This document shows, piece after piece, positions 37,388 to 46,541 of a DNA stretch of 64,000 nucleotides (the first letter of the stretch is position 1; each line of letters opens with the position of its first letter). Under the pieces are notes generated by a model that was not told where the DNA came from, searched no databases, and saw only the letters and a program-made list of their open reading frames with translations. The DNA is from Roseococcus sp. SYP-B2431. Its GTDB lineage: Bacteria > Pseudomonadota > Alphaproteobacteria > Acetobacterales > Acetobacteraceae. Position numbers and translations under genes: made by a program. The stretch spans positions 1 to 64,000 of the forward strand of contig NZ_SJXD01000001.1 of the NCBI RefSeq assembly GCF_004336745.1, in the 5' to 3' direction.

Positions 37388-39586
37388 ATGGCCTCCGTCC
37401 CTCCCCTCGCCCCCGAACGCGCCCGCCAGCTTGCCGCCGAATTCGGCCTGAAGCCGGACGAATACGAGCGCGCCCTCGGCATCCTCGGCCGCGAGCCGAC
37501 GCTCGCCGAGCTCGGCATCTTCTCCGTCATGTGGAGCGAGCACTGCTCCTACAAATCCAGCCGCGTCTGGCTGAAGGAGCTGCCGACCAAGGCGCCCTGG
37601 GTCCTCGTCGGCCCCGGCGAGAATGCCGGCGTCATCGAGATCGGCGAGGGGCTGGCCGCCGTCTTCAAGATGGAATCCCACAACCACCCGAGCTTCATCG
37701 AGCCCTATAACGGCGCGGCGACCGGCGTGGGCGGCATCCTGCGCGACGTCTTCACCATGGGCGCGCGCCCCATCGCCAACCTCAACGCGCTCCGCTTCGG
37801 CGACCCCAGCCTGGCCAAGACGCGCCAGGTCATGGACGGCGTGGTGCGCGGCATCGGCGGCTACGGCAATTGCGTGGGCGTGCCCACCGTGGGCGGCGAG
37901 GTCAACTTCCACCCGGCCTACAACGGCAACCCGCTGGTGAACGCCATGACGGTTGGCATCCTCAAGGCCGACCGCATCTTCACCGCGGCCGCCACCGGCC
38001 TCGGCAATGCGGTGGTCTATGTCGGCTCCAAGACGGGGCGCGACGGCATCCACGGCGCCACCATGTCCTCCACCGAGTTCTCGGCCGATAGCGAGGAGAA
38101 GCGCCCCACCGTCCAGATCGGCGATCCCTTCGCCGAAAAGCTGCTCATCGAGGCCTGCCTGGAGCTGATGGCGACCGACGCCATCGTCGCCATCCAGGAC
38201 ATGGGCGCGGCCGGGCTGACCTCCTCGGGTGTCGAGATGGCCGGCAAGGGCGGCATGGGCATCGAGCTGGAGATGGACCACGTCCCCCAGCGCGAGGAGG
38301 GCATGTCCGCCTATGAGATGATGCTGAGCGAGAGCCAGGAGCGCATGCTCATGGTGCTCAAGCCCGGCCGCGAGGCCCTGGCCGAGGCCATCTTCCGCAA
38401 ATGGGAGCTGGACTTCGCCATCATCGGCCGCCTGACCGATACGGGTCGCATCGTCATCAAGCACAAGGGCCTCATCGAGGCCGATATCGAGCTGGCGCCG
38501 CTGGAATCCGAGGCCCCGCTCTATCGCCGCCCGACGGCCGAGACGCCGAAGCTGCCCGTCATCAAGGCTGGCGAGGTGGCAAACCCCGTCAGCCTGATGG
38601 ACGCGCTGAAGACCCTGGTGGCCTGCCCCGACCTCTGCTCGCGCCGCTGGATCTGGGACCAGTACGACGCGCAGGTCGGCGGCCAGACGGCCAAGCGCCC
38701 GGGCCAGGCCGATGCCGCCGTGGTCCGCATCGAGGACCATGTCCGCGCGCTCGCCATGACCACCGATTGCACGCCGCGCTACTGCCAGGCCGATCCCGAG
38801 GCCGGCGGCATGCAGGCGGTGGCCGAGGCGTGGCGCAACATCACGGCGGTGGGCGCCCTGCCCCGCGCCATCACCGACAACATGAACTTCGGCAATCCCG
38901 AGAAGCCCGAGATCATGGGCCAGTTCGCCTCCGCTGTGCGCGGCATGGGCGCAGCCTGCCGGGCGCTCGACTTCCCGGTGATCAGCGGCAACGTCTCGCT
39001 CTACAACGAGACCGAGGGCCGAGCGATCCTGCCGACGCCGGCCATCGGCGGCGTCGGCGTGCTGGAGGATGTGGCGCAGGCGGTGGGCCTGGGCCTGCCC
39101 GCCGGCACCGATCTGGTGCTGATCGGCGACACGGCGGGCTGGCTCGGCCAGTCGCTCTGGCTGCGCGAGATCGCCGGCCGCGAGGAGGGTGCGCCCCCGC
39201 CGGTGGACCTGGCGGCCGAGCGCCGCAACGGCGATTTCGTGCGAGGCGAGATCCTGGCCGGCCGCGTGGCCGCCTGCCACGACTGCGCCGACGGCGGCCT
39301 GCTGGTGACGGTGGCCGAGATGTGCATGGCCACGGGCGTTGGCGCCAGGCTGACCGCCTCCGGCGACCATGGCTTCTGGTTCGGCGAGGACCAGTCCCGC
39401 TACGTGCTGGCGGTGGCCGACGTCGCGGCGCTTCTCGCAGCCGCGAAGCTGGCTGGCGTGCCGGCTCTTGTTCTCGGGCGCGCGGGCGGGAACACTCTGG
39501 AGATTCCGGGCGGCGACGCCATATCTGTGGTTGAACTCACGGCGGCGAACGAAGCGACGCTGCCTGAACTGATGCGGGGAATGTGA
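37388..39586 (+). CDS. purL: Phosphoribosylformylglycinamidine synthase subunit PurL
   Basis: A 732-residue synthetase subunit that converts FGAR to FGAM with PurQ-derived ammonia and ATP. It has [11 protein letters not shown] near residue 45, the [25 protein letters not shown]-site motif, [16 protein letters not shown] and [15 protein letters not shown]. The length matches alphaproteobacterial PurL. The start is taken at 37388 ([10 protein letters not shown]); an upstream in-frame ATG at 37337 would add an unconserved tail. bolA follows after four bases. Confidence 0.96.
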   Translation: MASVPPLAPERARQLAAEFGLKPDEYERALGILGREPTLAELGIFSVMWSEHCSYKSSRVWLKELPTKAPWVLVGPGENAGVIEIGEGLAAVFKMESHNHPSFIEPYNGAATGVGGILRDVFTMGARPIANLNALRFGDPSLAKTRQVMDGVVRGIGGYGNCVGVPTVGGEVNFHPAYNGNPLVNAMTVGILKADRIFTAAATGLGNAVVYVGSKTGRDGIHGATMSSTEFSADSEEKRPTVQIGDPFAEKLLIEACLELMATDAIVAIQDMGAAGLTSSGVEMAGKGGMGIELEMDHVPQREEGMSAYEMMLSESQERMLMVLKPGREALAEAIFRKWELDFAIIGRLTDTGRIVIKHKGLIEADIELAPLESEAPLYRRPTAETPKLPVIKAGEVANPVSLMDALKTLVACPDLCSRRWIWDQYDAQVGGQTAKRPGQADAAVVRIEDHVRALAMTTDCTPRYCQADPEAGGMQAVAEAWRNITAVGALPRAITDNMNFGNPEKPEIMGQFASAVRGMGAACRALDFPVISGNVSLYNETEGRAILPTPAIGGVGVLEDVAQAVGLGLPAGTDLVLIGDTAGWLGQSLWLREIAGREEGAPPPVDLAAERRNGDFVRGEILAGRVAACHDCADGGLLVTVAEMCMATGVGARLTASGDHGFWFGEDQSRYVLAVADVAALLAAAKLAGVPALVLGRAGGNTLEIPGGDAISVVELTAANEATLPELMRGM

Positions 39587-39590
39587 CCGA

Positions 39591-39824
39591 ATGCCGATGC
39601 AGCCGGCCGAAATCGAGGCCCTGATCAAATCCGCCATGCCGGACGCGCAGGTGGCGATCGAGGACCTGGCTGGAGACGGTGACCATTACGCGGCCACGGT
39701 CGTCTCCGAGTCCTTCCGCGGCCTGTCGCGCGTGAAGCAGCACCAGCTCGTCTATGCCGCGCTCCAGGGCCGCATGGGCGGGGTGCTGCACGCCCTCGCG
39801 CTCCAGACCAGCGCGCCCGAATAG
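39591..39824 (+). CDS. BolA family protein
   Basis: A 77-residue BolA-like protein: [44 protein letters not shown], with the conserved H in GDHYAATV and the [13 protein letters not shown] helix. BolA proteins pair with monothiol glutaredoxins to carry or sense Fe-S clusters; the partner is the next gene, 23 bases downstream. The order purL-bolA-grxD is common in alphaproteobacteria. Confidence 0.93.
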   Translation: MPMQPAEIEALIKSAMPDAQVAIEDLAGDGDHYAATVVSESFRGLSRVKQHQLVYAALQGRMGGVLHALALQTSAPE

Positions 39825-39847
39825 CTCCTACGACAAGGAACCGACAG

Positions 39848-40183
39848 ATGACGACCGTGACCGAGCGCATCGAGGCCGAGATCAACGCCAACCCCGTGGT
39901 GCTCTACATGAAGGGCACGCCGGTCTTCCCGCAATGCGGCTTCTCCGCGCGGGTGGTGCAGATCCTCAGCCATGTGGGCGTGCCCTTCAAGGGCGTGAAC
40001 GTCCTCGAGGACCCCGAGATCCGCGAGGGCATCAAGGCCTATACCAACTGGCCGACCATCCCGCAGCTCTATGTGAACGGCGAGTTCCTGGGCGGCTGCG
40101 ACATCGTGATGGAGATGTTCCAGTCGGGCGAGTTGCAGACGATGCTGCAGGACAAGGGCATCGCCACGAAGGCTGAGGCTTAG
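39848..40183 (+). CDS. grxD: Monothiol glutaredoxin (Grx4/GrxD type)
   Basis: A 111-residue CGFS glutaredoxin with active Cys30 ([10 protein letters not shown]), the cis-Pro [17 protein letters not shown] and the N-terminal KGTP motif. It binds a bridging 2Fe-2S cluster with glutathione and forms heterocomplexes with BolA. Normal length. AAGGAACCGACAG precedes the ATG. The stop is followed by 24 bases that resemble the first block of the intergenic repeat A/B (GCCCTTAAGCACCGGGCG). Confidence 0.96.
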   Translation: MTTVTERIEAEINANPVVLYMKGTPVFPQCGFSARVVQILSHVGVPFKGVNVLEDPEIREGIKAYTNWPTIPQLYVNGEFLGGCDIVMEMFQSGELQTMLQDKGIATKAEA

Positions 40184-40207
40184 CCCTTAAGCACCGGGCG
40201 CCTCGGT

Positions 40208-41131
40208 TCAGCCCGAGAGCTGCGGCGCGGCCAGCGCGCCGCGCAGCAGCACGATCTCGTCGATGGGATCGGCATAGCCGATGCCCTTCGGTTCGGAGAG
40301 CGTGTGGCACCGCAGGAAGCGGTGCGGCCCGCGCGCCCGGCTCAGCTCCATCTCCGGGAAGGGCCCGCTGGGCGAGCCCGGCACCACCGCGATCGTCACC
40401 AGGATCGCGCCCCGCGCCGAGCGGTCCAGCATGTCGCAGGTGTCCTCGAAGGCCGCCAGGCTGCGGCCCGTCTCGTCGGTTACCTGCAACAGCAGCTTGC
40501 CGTGGAGCCCGCGCAGCGCCTCGCGGAAGCGCAGCACGGTCCGCTCCAGCGAGGCGTAGCCCACCGGCGTCGAGGGATCGTACTGGTGGAAGACCGTGGC
40601 CCCATAGAGCTCGCTGAAGCGGCGATGGCGGCAGAGGTGGCCCTTGCCGTCGGGCGGCCGGTCCTCCTGCTCGATCGGCTCGTATTCCGAGGCCATCAGC
40701 AATCCGGCGCAGTCGTCGATGATGCTGTCGCGCACCGCCTCGGTGGGAATGGTCATCCAGTCGAAGGGCCCGGCCCAGCGGCGCAGCCCGGCGCGGCGCA
40801 GCATGCCCGCCGTCTGCGGCGAGCAGCCCAGCCCGATGCAGGCCAGCGGCGAGGGCCGCGCGGCGAGCCCCGGCGCGACGACGCTCTCGATCGACGCCGA
40901 GGCATTGGCCACCGTCGCCAGCCGCTTCTGCCCCTCGGGGCTGGACTGGATGATGTTCATGAAGTCGGCCATCACGTCGACCAGCGACTGCGTCTTCAGC
41001 CGGCGCGCCAGCTCATCCGAGAAATTGACGAGCCAGGTGGCGTTCACCTGCCGGCCGAGCAAGGCCTGATGCGTGGCTCTGACCAGGGATTCCAGGGTTA
41101 CGCGGAGAGGGACCGGATCGGGAGCTGGCAT
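40208..41131 (-). CDS. DUF1796 family putative papain-like cysteine peptidase
   Basis: A 307-residue protein. An alpha-helical N-terminal region (residues 1-90) precedes the DUF1796 core, CIGLGCSPQTAGMLRRAGLRRWAGPFDWMTIPTEAVRDSIIDDC from residue 98. Cys98 or Cys103 would be the nucleophile; the PFDW motif is family-typical. A HRRFSELYGATVFHQYDPST segment supplies candidate histidines. The family is only predicted to be peptidase-like. It stands between grxD (convergent) and rpsD (same strand, 155 bases away). Confidence 0.72.
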   Translation of the reverse strand: MPAPDPVPLRVTLESLVRATHQALLGRQVNATWLVNFSDELARRLKTQSLVDVMADFMNIIQSSPEGQKRLATVANASASIESVVAPGLAARPSPLACIGLGCSPQTAGMLRRAGLRRWAGPFDWMTIPTEAVRDSIIDDCAGLLMASEYEPIEQEDRPPDGKGHLCRHRRFSELYGATVFHQYDPSTPVGYASLERTVLRFREALRGLHGKLLLQVTDETGRSLAAFEDTCDMLDRSARGAILVTIAVVPGSPSGPFPEMELSRARGPHRFLRCHTLSEPKGIGYADPIDEIVLLRGALAAPQLSG

Positions 41132-41286
41132 GGATTCCTGTGTGCAGGCGAAGGGCGCGATCCGTCAACCGCCGCGGGGTGACGAGCGGCTCCGGAAGCA
41201 TGGAGGCGGCGCAAGGGCATCCCCCTGCGCCGCCTCCGGAAGGTCCGGAAAGATCGAAGCCCGTTGCCGCGAGTAGAACCCGCTAC

Positions 41287-41928
41287 TTACCGCGAGTAGA
41301 ACTCGACGACCAGGTTCGGCTCCATCTGCACCGGATAGGGCACGTCGCTGAACTTCGGCGTGCGCAGGATCCGGCCCTTCATGGCGCGGTGATCGACCTC
41401 GAGATACTCCGGCACGTCGCGGCCGGCCTCCTGCGCGGCGTCGAGCACCATCGTCAGCTGCTTCGACTTCTCCTTCACCTCGATCACGTCGGTGTCCTTC
41501 ACCGAGTAGGAGGGGATGTTGAGCCGCTTGCCGTTCACGGTCACGTGGCCGTGGTTCACGAACTGGCGCGCCGCGAAGGGCGTCACCGCGAACTTCAGGC
41601 GGTAGATGATGGTGTCCAGCCGGCGCTCCAGCAGGTCGATCAGGTTCTCGGAGGTGTCGCCCTTGCGGCGCACAGCCTCGTCATAATACTTGCGGAACTG
41701 CTTCTCGCCGATATTGGCGTAGTAGCCCTTCAGCTTCTGCTTCGCCATAAGCTGAATGCCGAAGTCGGTGGGCTTGTTCTTCCGGCGCTGGCCATGCTGG
41801 CCGGGGCCGTAGGTGCGGGCGCCCTGCTCGCCCTTGCGGGGCTTGGAGACCGGGCTCTTGGCGCGGCCCCAGAGGTTCTCGCCGAGGCGGCGGTTGATCT
41901 TGTACTTGGAGGCAAGGCGCTTCGTCAT
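41287..41928 (-). CDS. rpsD: 30S ribosomal protein S4
   Basis: A 213-residue S4 that nucleates assembly of the 30S body. It has [21 protein letters not shown] at the start, an S4 RNA-binding domain around residues 100-165 ([40 protein letters not shown]) and the C-terminal [10 protein letters not shown]. Slightly longer than the E. coli protein, as usual in alphaproteobacteria. Stand-alone gene; about 260 bases upstream hold no recognised element beyond a small GGGTC/GACCC hairpin near 42041-42055. Confidence 0.97.
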   Translation of the reverse strand: MTKRLASKYKINRRLGENLWGRAKSPVSKPRKGEQGARTYGPGQHGQRRKNKPTDFGIQLMAKQKLKGYYANIGEKQFRKYYDEAVRRKGDTSENLIDLLERRLDTIIYRLKFAVTPFAARQFVNHGHVTVNGKRLNIPSYSVKDTDVIEVKEKSKQLTMVLDAAQEAGRDVPEYLEVDHRAMKGRILRTPKFSDVPYPVQMEPNLVVEFYSR

Positions 41929-42192
41929 GCGCGGCTTCTCCCGGCACCTTTTCGGCGCGGGACCTTCTTTGATGCGGACCCATTCTCAGGCCTGCGGGTT
42001 GTCCCGGTAGTCCCTGGATCGTCCCGAGCCTTACCGCGGAGGGTCTCTTCGACCCGAAGCGCGAATCAGCCTCGCAACGCTCCAAAGCGGGCGCACGCCC
42101 CGAAGGCGCGTCCTCGTTCCCAGGAATGGGCCGGGTCTTAGGGGGGCAGGCCGGGCTTGTCAAACCGGGGGAGCCGCCCCTACTCCCGCATC

Positions 42193-42396
42193 ATGGTCAC
42201 GCGCGAAGAGATCCTGGTCCTCGGCCTCACGGCCGGCGTCGTCGGCAGCCTGGTCGGCGGGCTGATGCTGGGCCTCGGCTTCATCGCCGTCTCCGAAGGG
42301 GTTCACATGGGCTGGCTGCTCGTGCTGCCGGCCGCGCCGGCCGGCGGGGGCCTGGGCTACCTGCTGGCGCGGAAGCTGGCCGCCAAAATCGGCTGA
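42193..42396 (+). CDS. Small membrane protein
   Basis: A 67-residue protein with two Gly-rich hydrophobic helices (EEILVLGLTAGVVGSLVGGLMLGLGFIAV and WLLVLPAAPAGGGLGYLLA) and a basic C-terminus. Family not recognised. It is isolated between the divergent rpsD and convergent trmJ. Start at ATG 42193; a longer reading from 42157 lacks coding character. Confidence 0.6.
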   Translation: MVTREEILVLGLTAGVVGSLVGGLMLGLGFIAVSEGVHMGWLLVLPAAPAGGGLGYLLARKLAAKIG

Positions 42397-42426
42397 ACCT
42401 GCCGCCCGCCGCGGGCCTGGAGCGGC

Positions 42427-43233
42427 CTATTCCTCCTCGGGCGGCCCGACCTTGTCCGGCCGCCCGCGGATCATGCGTCCCCGGGAGAGCTCCGCCACCA
42501 CGCCGTGCAGCGTGCGGACCTCCTGCTCGGTGATCTCGCCGCGCTCGAACCAGTGGCGCAGGTTGCGCACCATGCCCGCCCGCTTCGGCGCGTTGCGGAG
42601 GAAGCCGCAGGCGTCGAGCTCCTCGGTCAGGTGCCGCATGAAGTTGTCGAGCTCGCCCTTGGTGGCGACATGGGTCTTGTGGGTCTGGAGCCGGCGGGGC
42701 GGCGTCGTATCGGCCGCGACCCACCATTCATAGGCCATCACCATCACCGCCTGGGCGAGGTTGAGCGAGCTGAATTCGGGGTTGAGCGGGTAGCGCACCA
42801 GCGTGTCGGCGCGGGCAAGGTCCTCGGCCTCCAGCCCGGCCCGCTCAGGGCCGAAGAGGATGGCGACGCGCTCGCCGCGCCCGTTGATGGCCCGCAGCTC
42901 CGCCGCCGCGGCCCGTGCCGTCATGACAGGGACGACGACATGGCGCGGGCGCGGGCAGGTGGCGATGACGCGATGGCAATCGGCGATCGCGGCATCCACG
43001 GTCTCGAAGAGCTGCACGGCATCCAGGATGCGGTCCGCGCCGGAGGCGGCGGCCCAGGCGCGCTCCTTCGGCCAGCCGTCGCGGGGCGCGACCAGCCGGA
43101 GATGGAACAGACCGCCATTAGCCATGGCGCGCGCGGTGGTGCCGATGTTCTCCGCGAGCTGCGGCCGCACCAGCACGACGATGGGCGTCTCGCCCTCCGG
43201 CGCCACCAGCGGCGCGGCGCCCTGATCCCTCAT
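42427..43233 (-). CDS. trmJ: SpoU-family tRNA/rRNA 2'-O-methyltransferase (TrmJ-like)
   Basis: A 268-residue SPOUT methyltransferase. The SpoU motifs are VLVRPQLAENIGTTARAMANGG, ILFGPERAGLEAEDLARAD and PLNPEFSSLNLAQAVMVMAYEWW, the last two forming the SAM knot, followed by a C-terminal helical extension found in TrmJ, which methylates position 32 of tRNAs. The start is ATG at 43233, four bases after the cysS stop; an earlier in-frame start lies inside cysS. Probable operon gltX-cysS-trmJ. Confidence 0.88.
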   Translation of the reverse strand: MRDQGAAPLVAPEGETPIVVLVRPQLAENIGTTARAMANGGLFHLRLVAPRDGWPKERAWAAASGADRILDAVQLFETVDAAIADCHRVIATCPRPRHVVVPVMTARAAAAELRAINGRGERVAILFGPERAGLEAEDLARADTLVRYPLNPEFSSLNLAQAVMVMAYEWWVAADTTPPRRLQTHKTHVATKGELDNFMRHLTEELDACGFLRNAPKRAGMVRNLRHWFERGEITEQEVRTLHGVVAELSRGRMIRGRPDKVGPPEEE

Positions 43234-43237
43234 CGGA

Positions 43238-44656
43238 TCAGGCGCGCTTCCAGACGGTGCCGCTGGCGCTGTCCTCCAGCACGACGCCATCGGCGAGAAG
43301 GGCATCGCGGATGCGGTCGGCCTCGGCGAAGTCGCGGGCCTTGCGGGCCGCGGCGCGGGCGGCGATCGCGGCCTCGATGGCCGACGCGTCCACGCCGCCC
43401 TGCAGCCAGGCCGTCGGGTCGCCCTGCGCCACGCCCAGCACGGAGCCCGCCTCGCGGAAAGCCGCGGCCGCCTGGCCCGGCACCAGCGACCACGACCTCC
43501 CGATCCGCCCGAGCACGGCAGCCGAGGAGCCGCCCACCGTCGCAGAATTCTCCAGCGTGCGCAGGTCGCGCAGCCGGCTCAACGTCAGCGGCGTGTTCAG
43601 GTCGTCGCGCAGCGGCTCCAGCGCCCATTCGGCCATCTCGGCGAGGACCGGCGCCTCGGAGATGGCCGGCGCGCGGCCGAGCATGGCGTAGCTGTCGTCC
43701 AGCTCCTGCTTGGCCTCCTCCAGCGCCGCCTGAGTATAGTCCAGCGCCGAGCGGTAATGGGTGCGCAGCAGCAGCAGCCGGAAGGCCTCGCCGGCCCACG
43801 GGCCCTGGGCGAGGATGTCCCGCACAGTGAAGAAGTTCCCCACGCTCTTGGACATCTTTTCGCCGTCCACCAGCAGCATGCCGTTATGCAGCCAGGTGTG
43901 CGCCATGAAGGGCGTGCCGAAGGCCGAGCGCGACTGCGCAACCTCGTTCTCGTGATGCGGGAAGATCAGGTCGGCGCCGCCGCCATGGATGTCGAACTGC
44001 TCGCCCAGATGCTTCCAGGACATGGCCGAGCACTCGATGTGCCAGCCCGGCCGGCCGCGGCCCCAGGGGCTGTCCCAGCCGGGGGTACCCTCGGCGCTGG
44101 GCTTCCACAGCACGAAGTCGCCCGGGTCGCGCTTGTAGGGCGCGACGTCGATGCGCGCGCCGGCCAGCAGCTCGTCCTGGTTGCGGCCGGAGAACCTGCC
44201 GTAGTCGGCGAAGCTGCCGACGCTGAAGAGTACGTGCCCCTCCGCCACATAGGCGTGGCCGTTCGCGATGAGCTTCTCGTTCATCGCGACCATCTCGGCG
44301 ATATGGCCGGTGGCGCGCGGCTCGACATCCGGCGGCAGGTTGCCCAGCGCCGCCATATCCTGATGGAAGTCGGCCGTGGTGCGCGCGGTGACGGCGCCGA
44401 TCGGCTCGCCGGACTCCCGCGAGCGCGCATTGATCTTGTCGTCCACGTCCGTGATGTTCCGGGCGTAGGTCACGCGCGGATAGATCCGCCGCAGCAGCCG
44501 CGCCAGCACGTCGAAGACCACCACGGGACGCGCATTGCCCAGATGCGCGAGGTCATAGACCGTAGGCCCGCAGACATAGAGCTTCACATGCTCGGGATCG
44601 AGTGGGCGGAACTCCTCCTCGCGGCGCGTCAGGCTGTTGTGGAAGCGGAGCATCAT
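43238..44656 (-). CDS. cysS: Cysteinyl-tRNA synthetase
   Basis: A 472-residue class I synthetase. The zinc/active-site Cys29 (YVCGPTVYD), the HIGH-type motif HLGN (38-41), the zinc ligands WHIECSAM and HHENEVAQS, and KMSKSVGNFF near residue 267 are all present, with the helical anticodon region after. Normal length. Its ATG overlaps the stop of gltX by four bases, so the two synthetases are translationally coupled. Confidence 0.97.
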   Translation of the reverse strand: MMLRFHNSLTRREEEFRPLDPEHVKLYVCGPTVYDLAHLGNARPVVVFDVLARLLRRIYPRVTYARNITDVDDKINARSRESGEPIGAVTARTTADFHQDMAALGNLPPDVEPRATGHIAEMVAMNEKLIANGHAYVAEGHVLFSVGSFADYGRFSGRNQDELLAGARIDVAPYKRDPGDFVLWKPSAEGTPGWDSPWGRGRPGWHIECSAMSWKHLGEQFDIHGGGADLIFPHHENEVAQSRSAFGTPFMAHTWLHNGMLLVDGEKMSKSVGNFFTVRDILAQGPWAGEAFRLLLLRTHYRSALDYTQAALEEAKQELDDSYAMLGRAPAISEAPVLAEMAEWALEPLRDDLNTPLTLSRLRDLRTLENSATVGGSSAAVLGRIGRSWSLVPGQAAAAFREAGSVLGVAQGDPTAWLQGGVDASAIEAAIAARAAARKARDFAEADRIRDALLADGVVLEDSASGTVWKRA

Positions 44657-45972
44657 GCGGTCAGTCTTTCGGCGGCGCGCGCGCGCCCCATCAAAGGAAG
44701 CAGGGTCTTGAGGTCCGGGCCGTGGTCCTCGCCGGTCAGCGCGAGGCGGAGCGGCATGAAGAGCGCCTTGCCCTTGCGGCCGGTGGCCGTCTTCAGAGCA
44801 TCGGTCCAGGCGCCCCAGCTATTGCCGTCGAAGGGCTCGGCAGGCAGCAGCTCGCGGGCGGCCTGGAGGAACCCGGCCTCCTCCGGCTGCTCGACGGGCG
44901 CAATATGCCCATGCACCACCTCCCACCAGTGCTTCGCCTCGGGCATGAGGTCGAGATTGCCGCGCACGGCCTCCCAGAAGGCCGCGTCGGCGCCGGGCGG
45001 CAGGTGCGGCCGCGCCTCCTCGAAGGACATGCCGTGCAGCAGCCGGCGATTCAGCGCCAGCATCTGGCGCGGATCGAAGCGCGGCGAGGAATGCGAGACG
45101 GCGGACAGGTCGAAGCTCTCCAGCAACTCGGCGGGCTTCGCCGGACGCGCGTCATGCGAAGTGCCGAGCGCGCCCAGGTAGCCGGTGATCGTCGCCGCCT
45201 CCACGCCGTCGCGCCGCAGTTGCCGCAGCGAGAGTGAGCCGATGCGCTTGGAGAGCGGGCCGCCATCGGCATCCGTCAACAGGGGCAGATGCGCGAAGTG
45301 CAGCCCCTTGCCGCCCAGCGCGCGCCAGATGTCGAGCTGCACGCCGGTATTGGTCACGTGATCCTCGCCGCGCACGACATGGCTCACGCCGGTCTCGAGG
45401 TCGTCCGCCACGGAGGTGAAGGTGTAGAGCGGCGAGCCGTCGGCGCGGATCAGCACGGGGTCGCTGATGGCCGAGAGCTTCACGGCCCGGCGGCCGAGCA
45501 CGCCGTCCTCCCACTCGATGCTGATGCCGGAGAGCTTGAAGCGCCAATGCGGGCGCTTGCCGTTCTCCATCGCGCGGGCGAGCTGCTCCTCGGTCATCTT
45601 GAGCGCGCCCCGGTCATAGATCGGCGCGCGGCCCTGCCTGAGACGCTGCTCGCGCTTGTAGTTCAGCTCCTCCTCGGTCTCGAGGCAGGGGTAGAGGTGG
45701 CCGCTCTTCTTCAGCTTCTCCGCCGCCGCCTCGTAGAGGGCGAGGCGGTCGGACTGGCGGAACGAGCTGTCCCAGTCCAGGCCGAGCCAGCGGAGATCCT
45801 CCTCGATCGCATGGGCGAATTCCGCCTTGCTGCGGCCTGTGTCGGTGTCGTCCAGGCGCAGCACCAGCTCGGCGCCGAGCTTGCGCGCCACAAGCCAGTT
45901 GGCCAGCGCGATGCGCGCATTGCCGACATGGAGATGGCCCGTCGGGGAGGGGGCGAAGCGCAGCTTGGTCAT
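44653..45972 (-). CDS. gltX: Glutamyl-tRNA synthetase (short, second-type)
   Basis: A 439-residue class I synthetase. The HIGH-type motif is HVGN (15-18), LVLRLDDTDTGRSKAE is the Glu/ATP site, and the KMSKS-equivalent reads PLSKRIGSLSL. The C-terminal anticodon region is shorter than in the ~470-residue housekeeping enzyme. Many alphaproteobacteria have two GluRS copies, and this short one with SLSLRQLRRDG resembles the type that may charge tRNA-Gln for the amidotransferase route; a second gltX would then be elsewhere. That division of labour is inferred. Confidence 0.93.
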   Translation of the reverse strand: MTKLRFAPSPTGHLHVGNARIALANWLVARKLGAELVLRLDDTDTGRSKAEFAHAIEEDLRWLGLDWDSSFRQSDRLALYEAAAEKLKKSGHLYPCLETEEELNYKREQRLRQGRAPIYDRGALKMTEEQLARAMENGKRPHWRFKLSGISIEWEDGVLGRRAVKLSAISDPVLIRADGSPLYTFTSVADDLETGVSHVVRGEDHVTNTGVQLDIWRALGGKGLHFAHLPLLTDADGGPLSKRIGSLSLRQLRRDGVEAATITGYLGALGTSHDARPAKPAELLESFDLSAVSHSSPRFDPRQMLALNRRLLHGMSFEEARPHLPPGADAAFWEAVRGNLDLMPEAKHWWEVVHGHIAPVEQPEEAGFLQAARELLPAEPFDGNSWGAWTDALKTATGRKGKALFMPLRLALTGEDHGPDLKTLLPLMGRARAAERLTA

Positions 45973-45979
45973 TTATCCC

Positions 45980-46096
45980 GCCCTCAGACGCCGGGCGGTT
46001 GTGGCAAGCAGCCCCAACCCGGCGGCTTGGCTTCGCGCCGCGCCGGGCGCGCGGGCGGAACGTTTGGTCTGGGCGCGCCGGTCGCTTTGCGGCCGG
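45980..46096 (+). repeat. Intergenic palindromic repeat, copy B
   Basis: Shares with copy A at 32.2 kb the blocks GCCCTCAGACGCCGGGCG, GGCTTGGCTTCGC and a terminal hairpin with CGCCGGTCGC and GCGGCCGG. It fills most of the 161-base gap between the acidic protein gene and gltX, on the upstream side of gltX. Confidence 0.65.
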
Positions 46097-46133
46097 TCGG
46101 TCCTGCACGGGGCAAGCAGGCGGATGACGGCGA

Positions 46134-46541
46134 TCATGCCTCGTCCTCCCCCTCGTCGTCATCCTCTTCGGCGGCCAGCTTGCGCGGGTCGATCATCCGC
46201 CAGTTGCGGTCTTCCCGCTCGCGCGGCGGGGCAGCGGCGAAGTCGGCCAGCTCGCTACCGCTGCTCCAGCCACCCTCGATGGCCGCGCCCTCCGGACCGC
46301 TGACCACCGCATCCTCGCCGAAGGCGAACCAGGCGTCGCGCGCGGCCTCGGCATCTGCGCCGCGCGGCCGGCAGACCTCCATGGAATCGCGCACGTACCG
46401 GCGCGCGAAGGCGTTGGCATGGGCGAGCGACGAAAAGCCGCGCACCGTCTCCAGCGGCTCGGAGCCATTGGCACCGGAGAGGTCCATGATGCGGACCTCG
46501 ATGCCCTCGGCCTTGCCCAGGATGTCGTCGGTGATGCTCAA
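46134..46541 (-). CDS. Small acidic protein of unknown function after nadE
   Basis: A 135-residue protein of no recognised family. The sequence IEVRIMDLSGANGSEPLETVRGFSSLAHANAFARRYVRDSMEVCRP suggests a strand-helix fold; the tail (AAEEDDDEGEDEA) is strongly acidic. The best start is TTG at 46541, overlapping the nadE stop in a TTGA arrangement; an ATG at 46487 would remove the predicted first strand. Translational coupling to NAD synthetase is the only clue to its role. Confidence 0.6.
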   Translation of the reverse strand: MSITDDILGKAEGIEVRIMDLSGANGSEPLETVRGFSSLAHANAFARRYVRDSMEVCRPRGADAEAARDAWFAFGEDAVVSGPEGAAIEGGWSSGSELADFAAAPPREREDRNWRMIDPRKLAAEEDDDEGEDEA

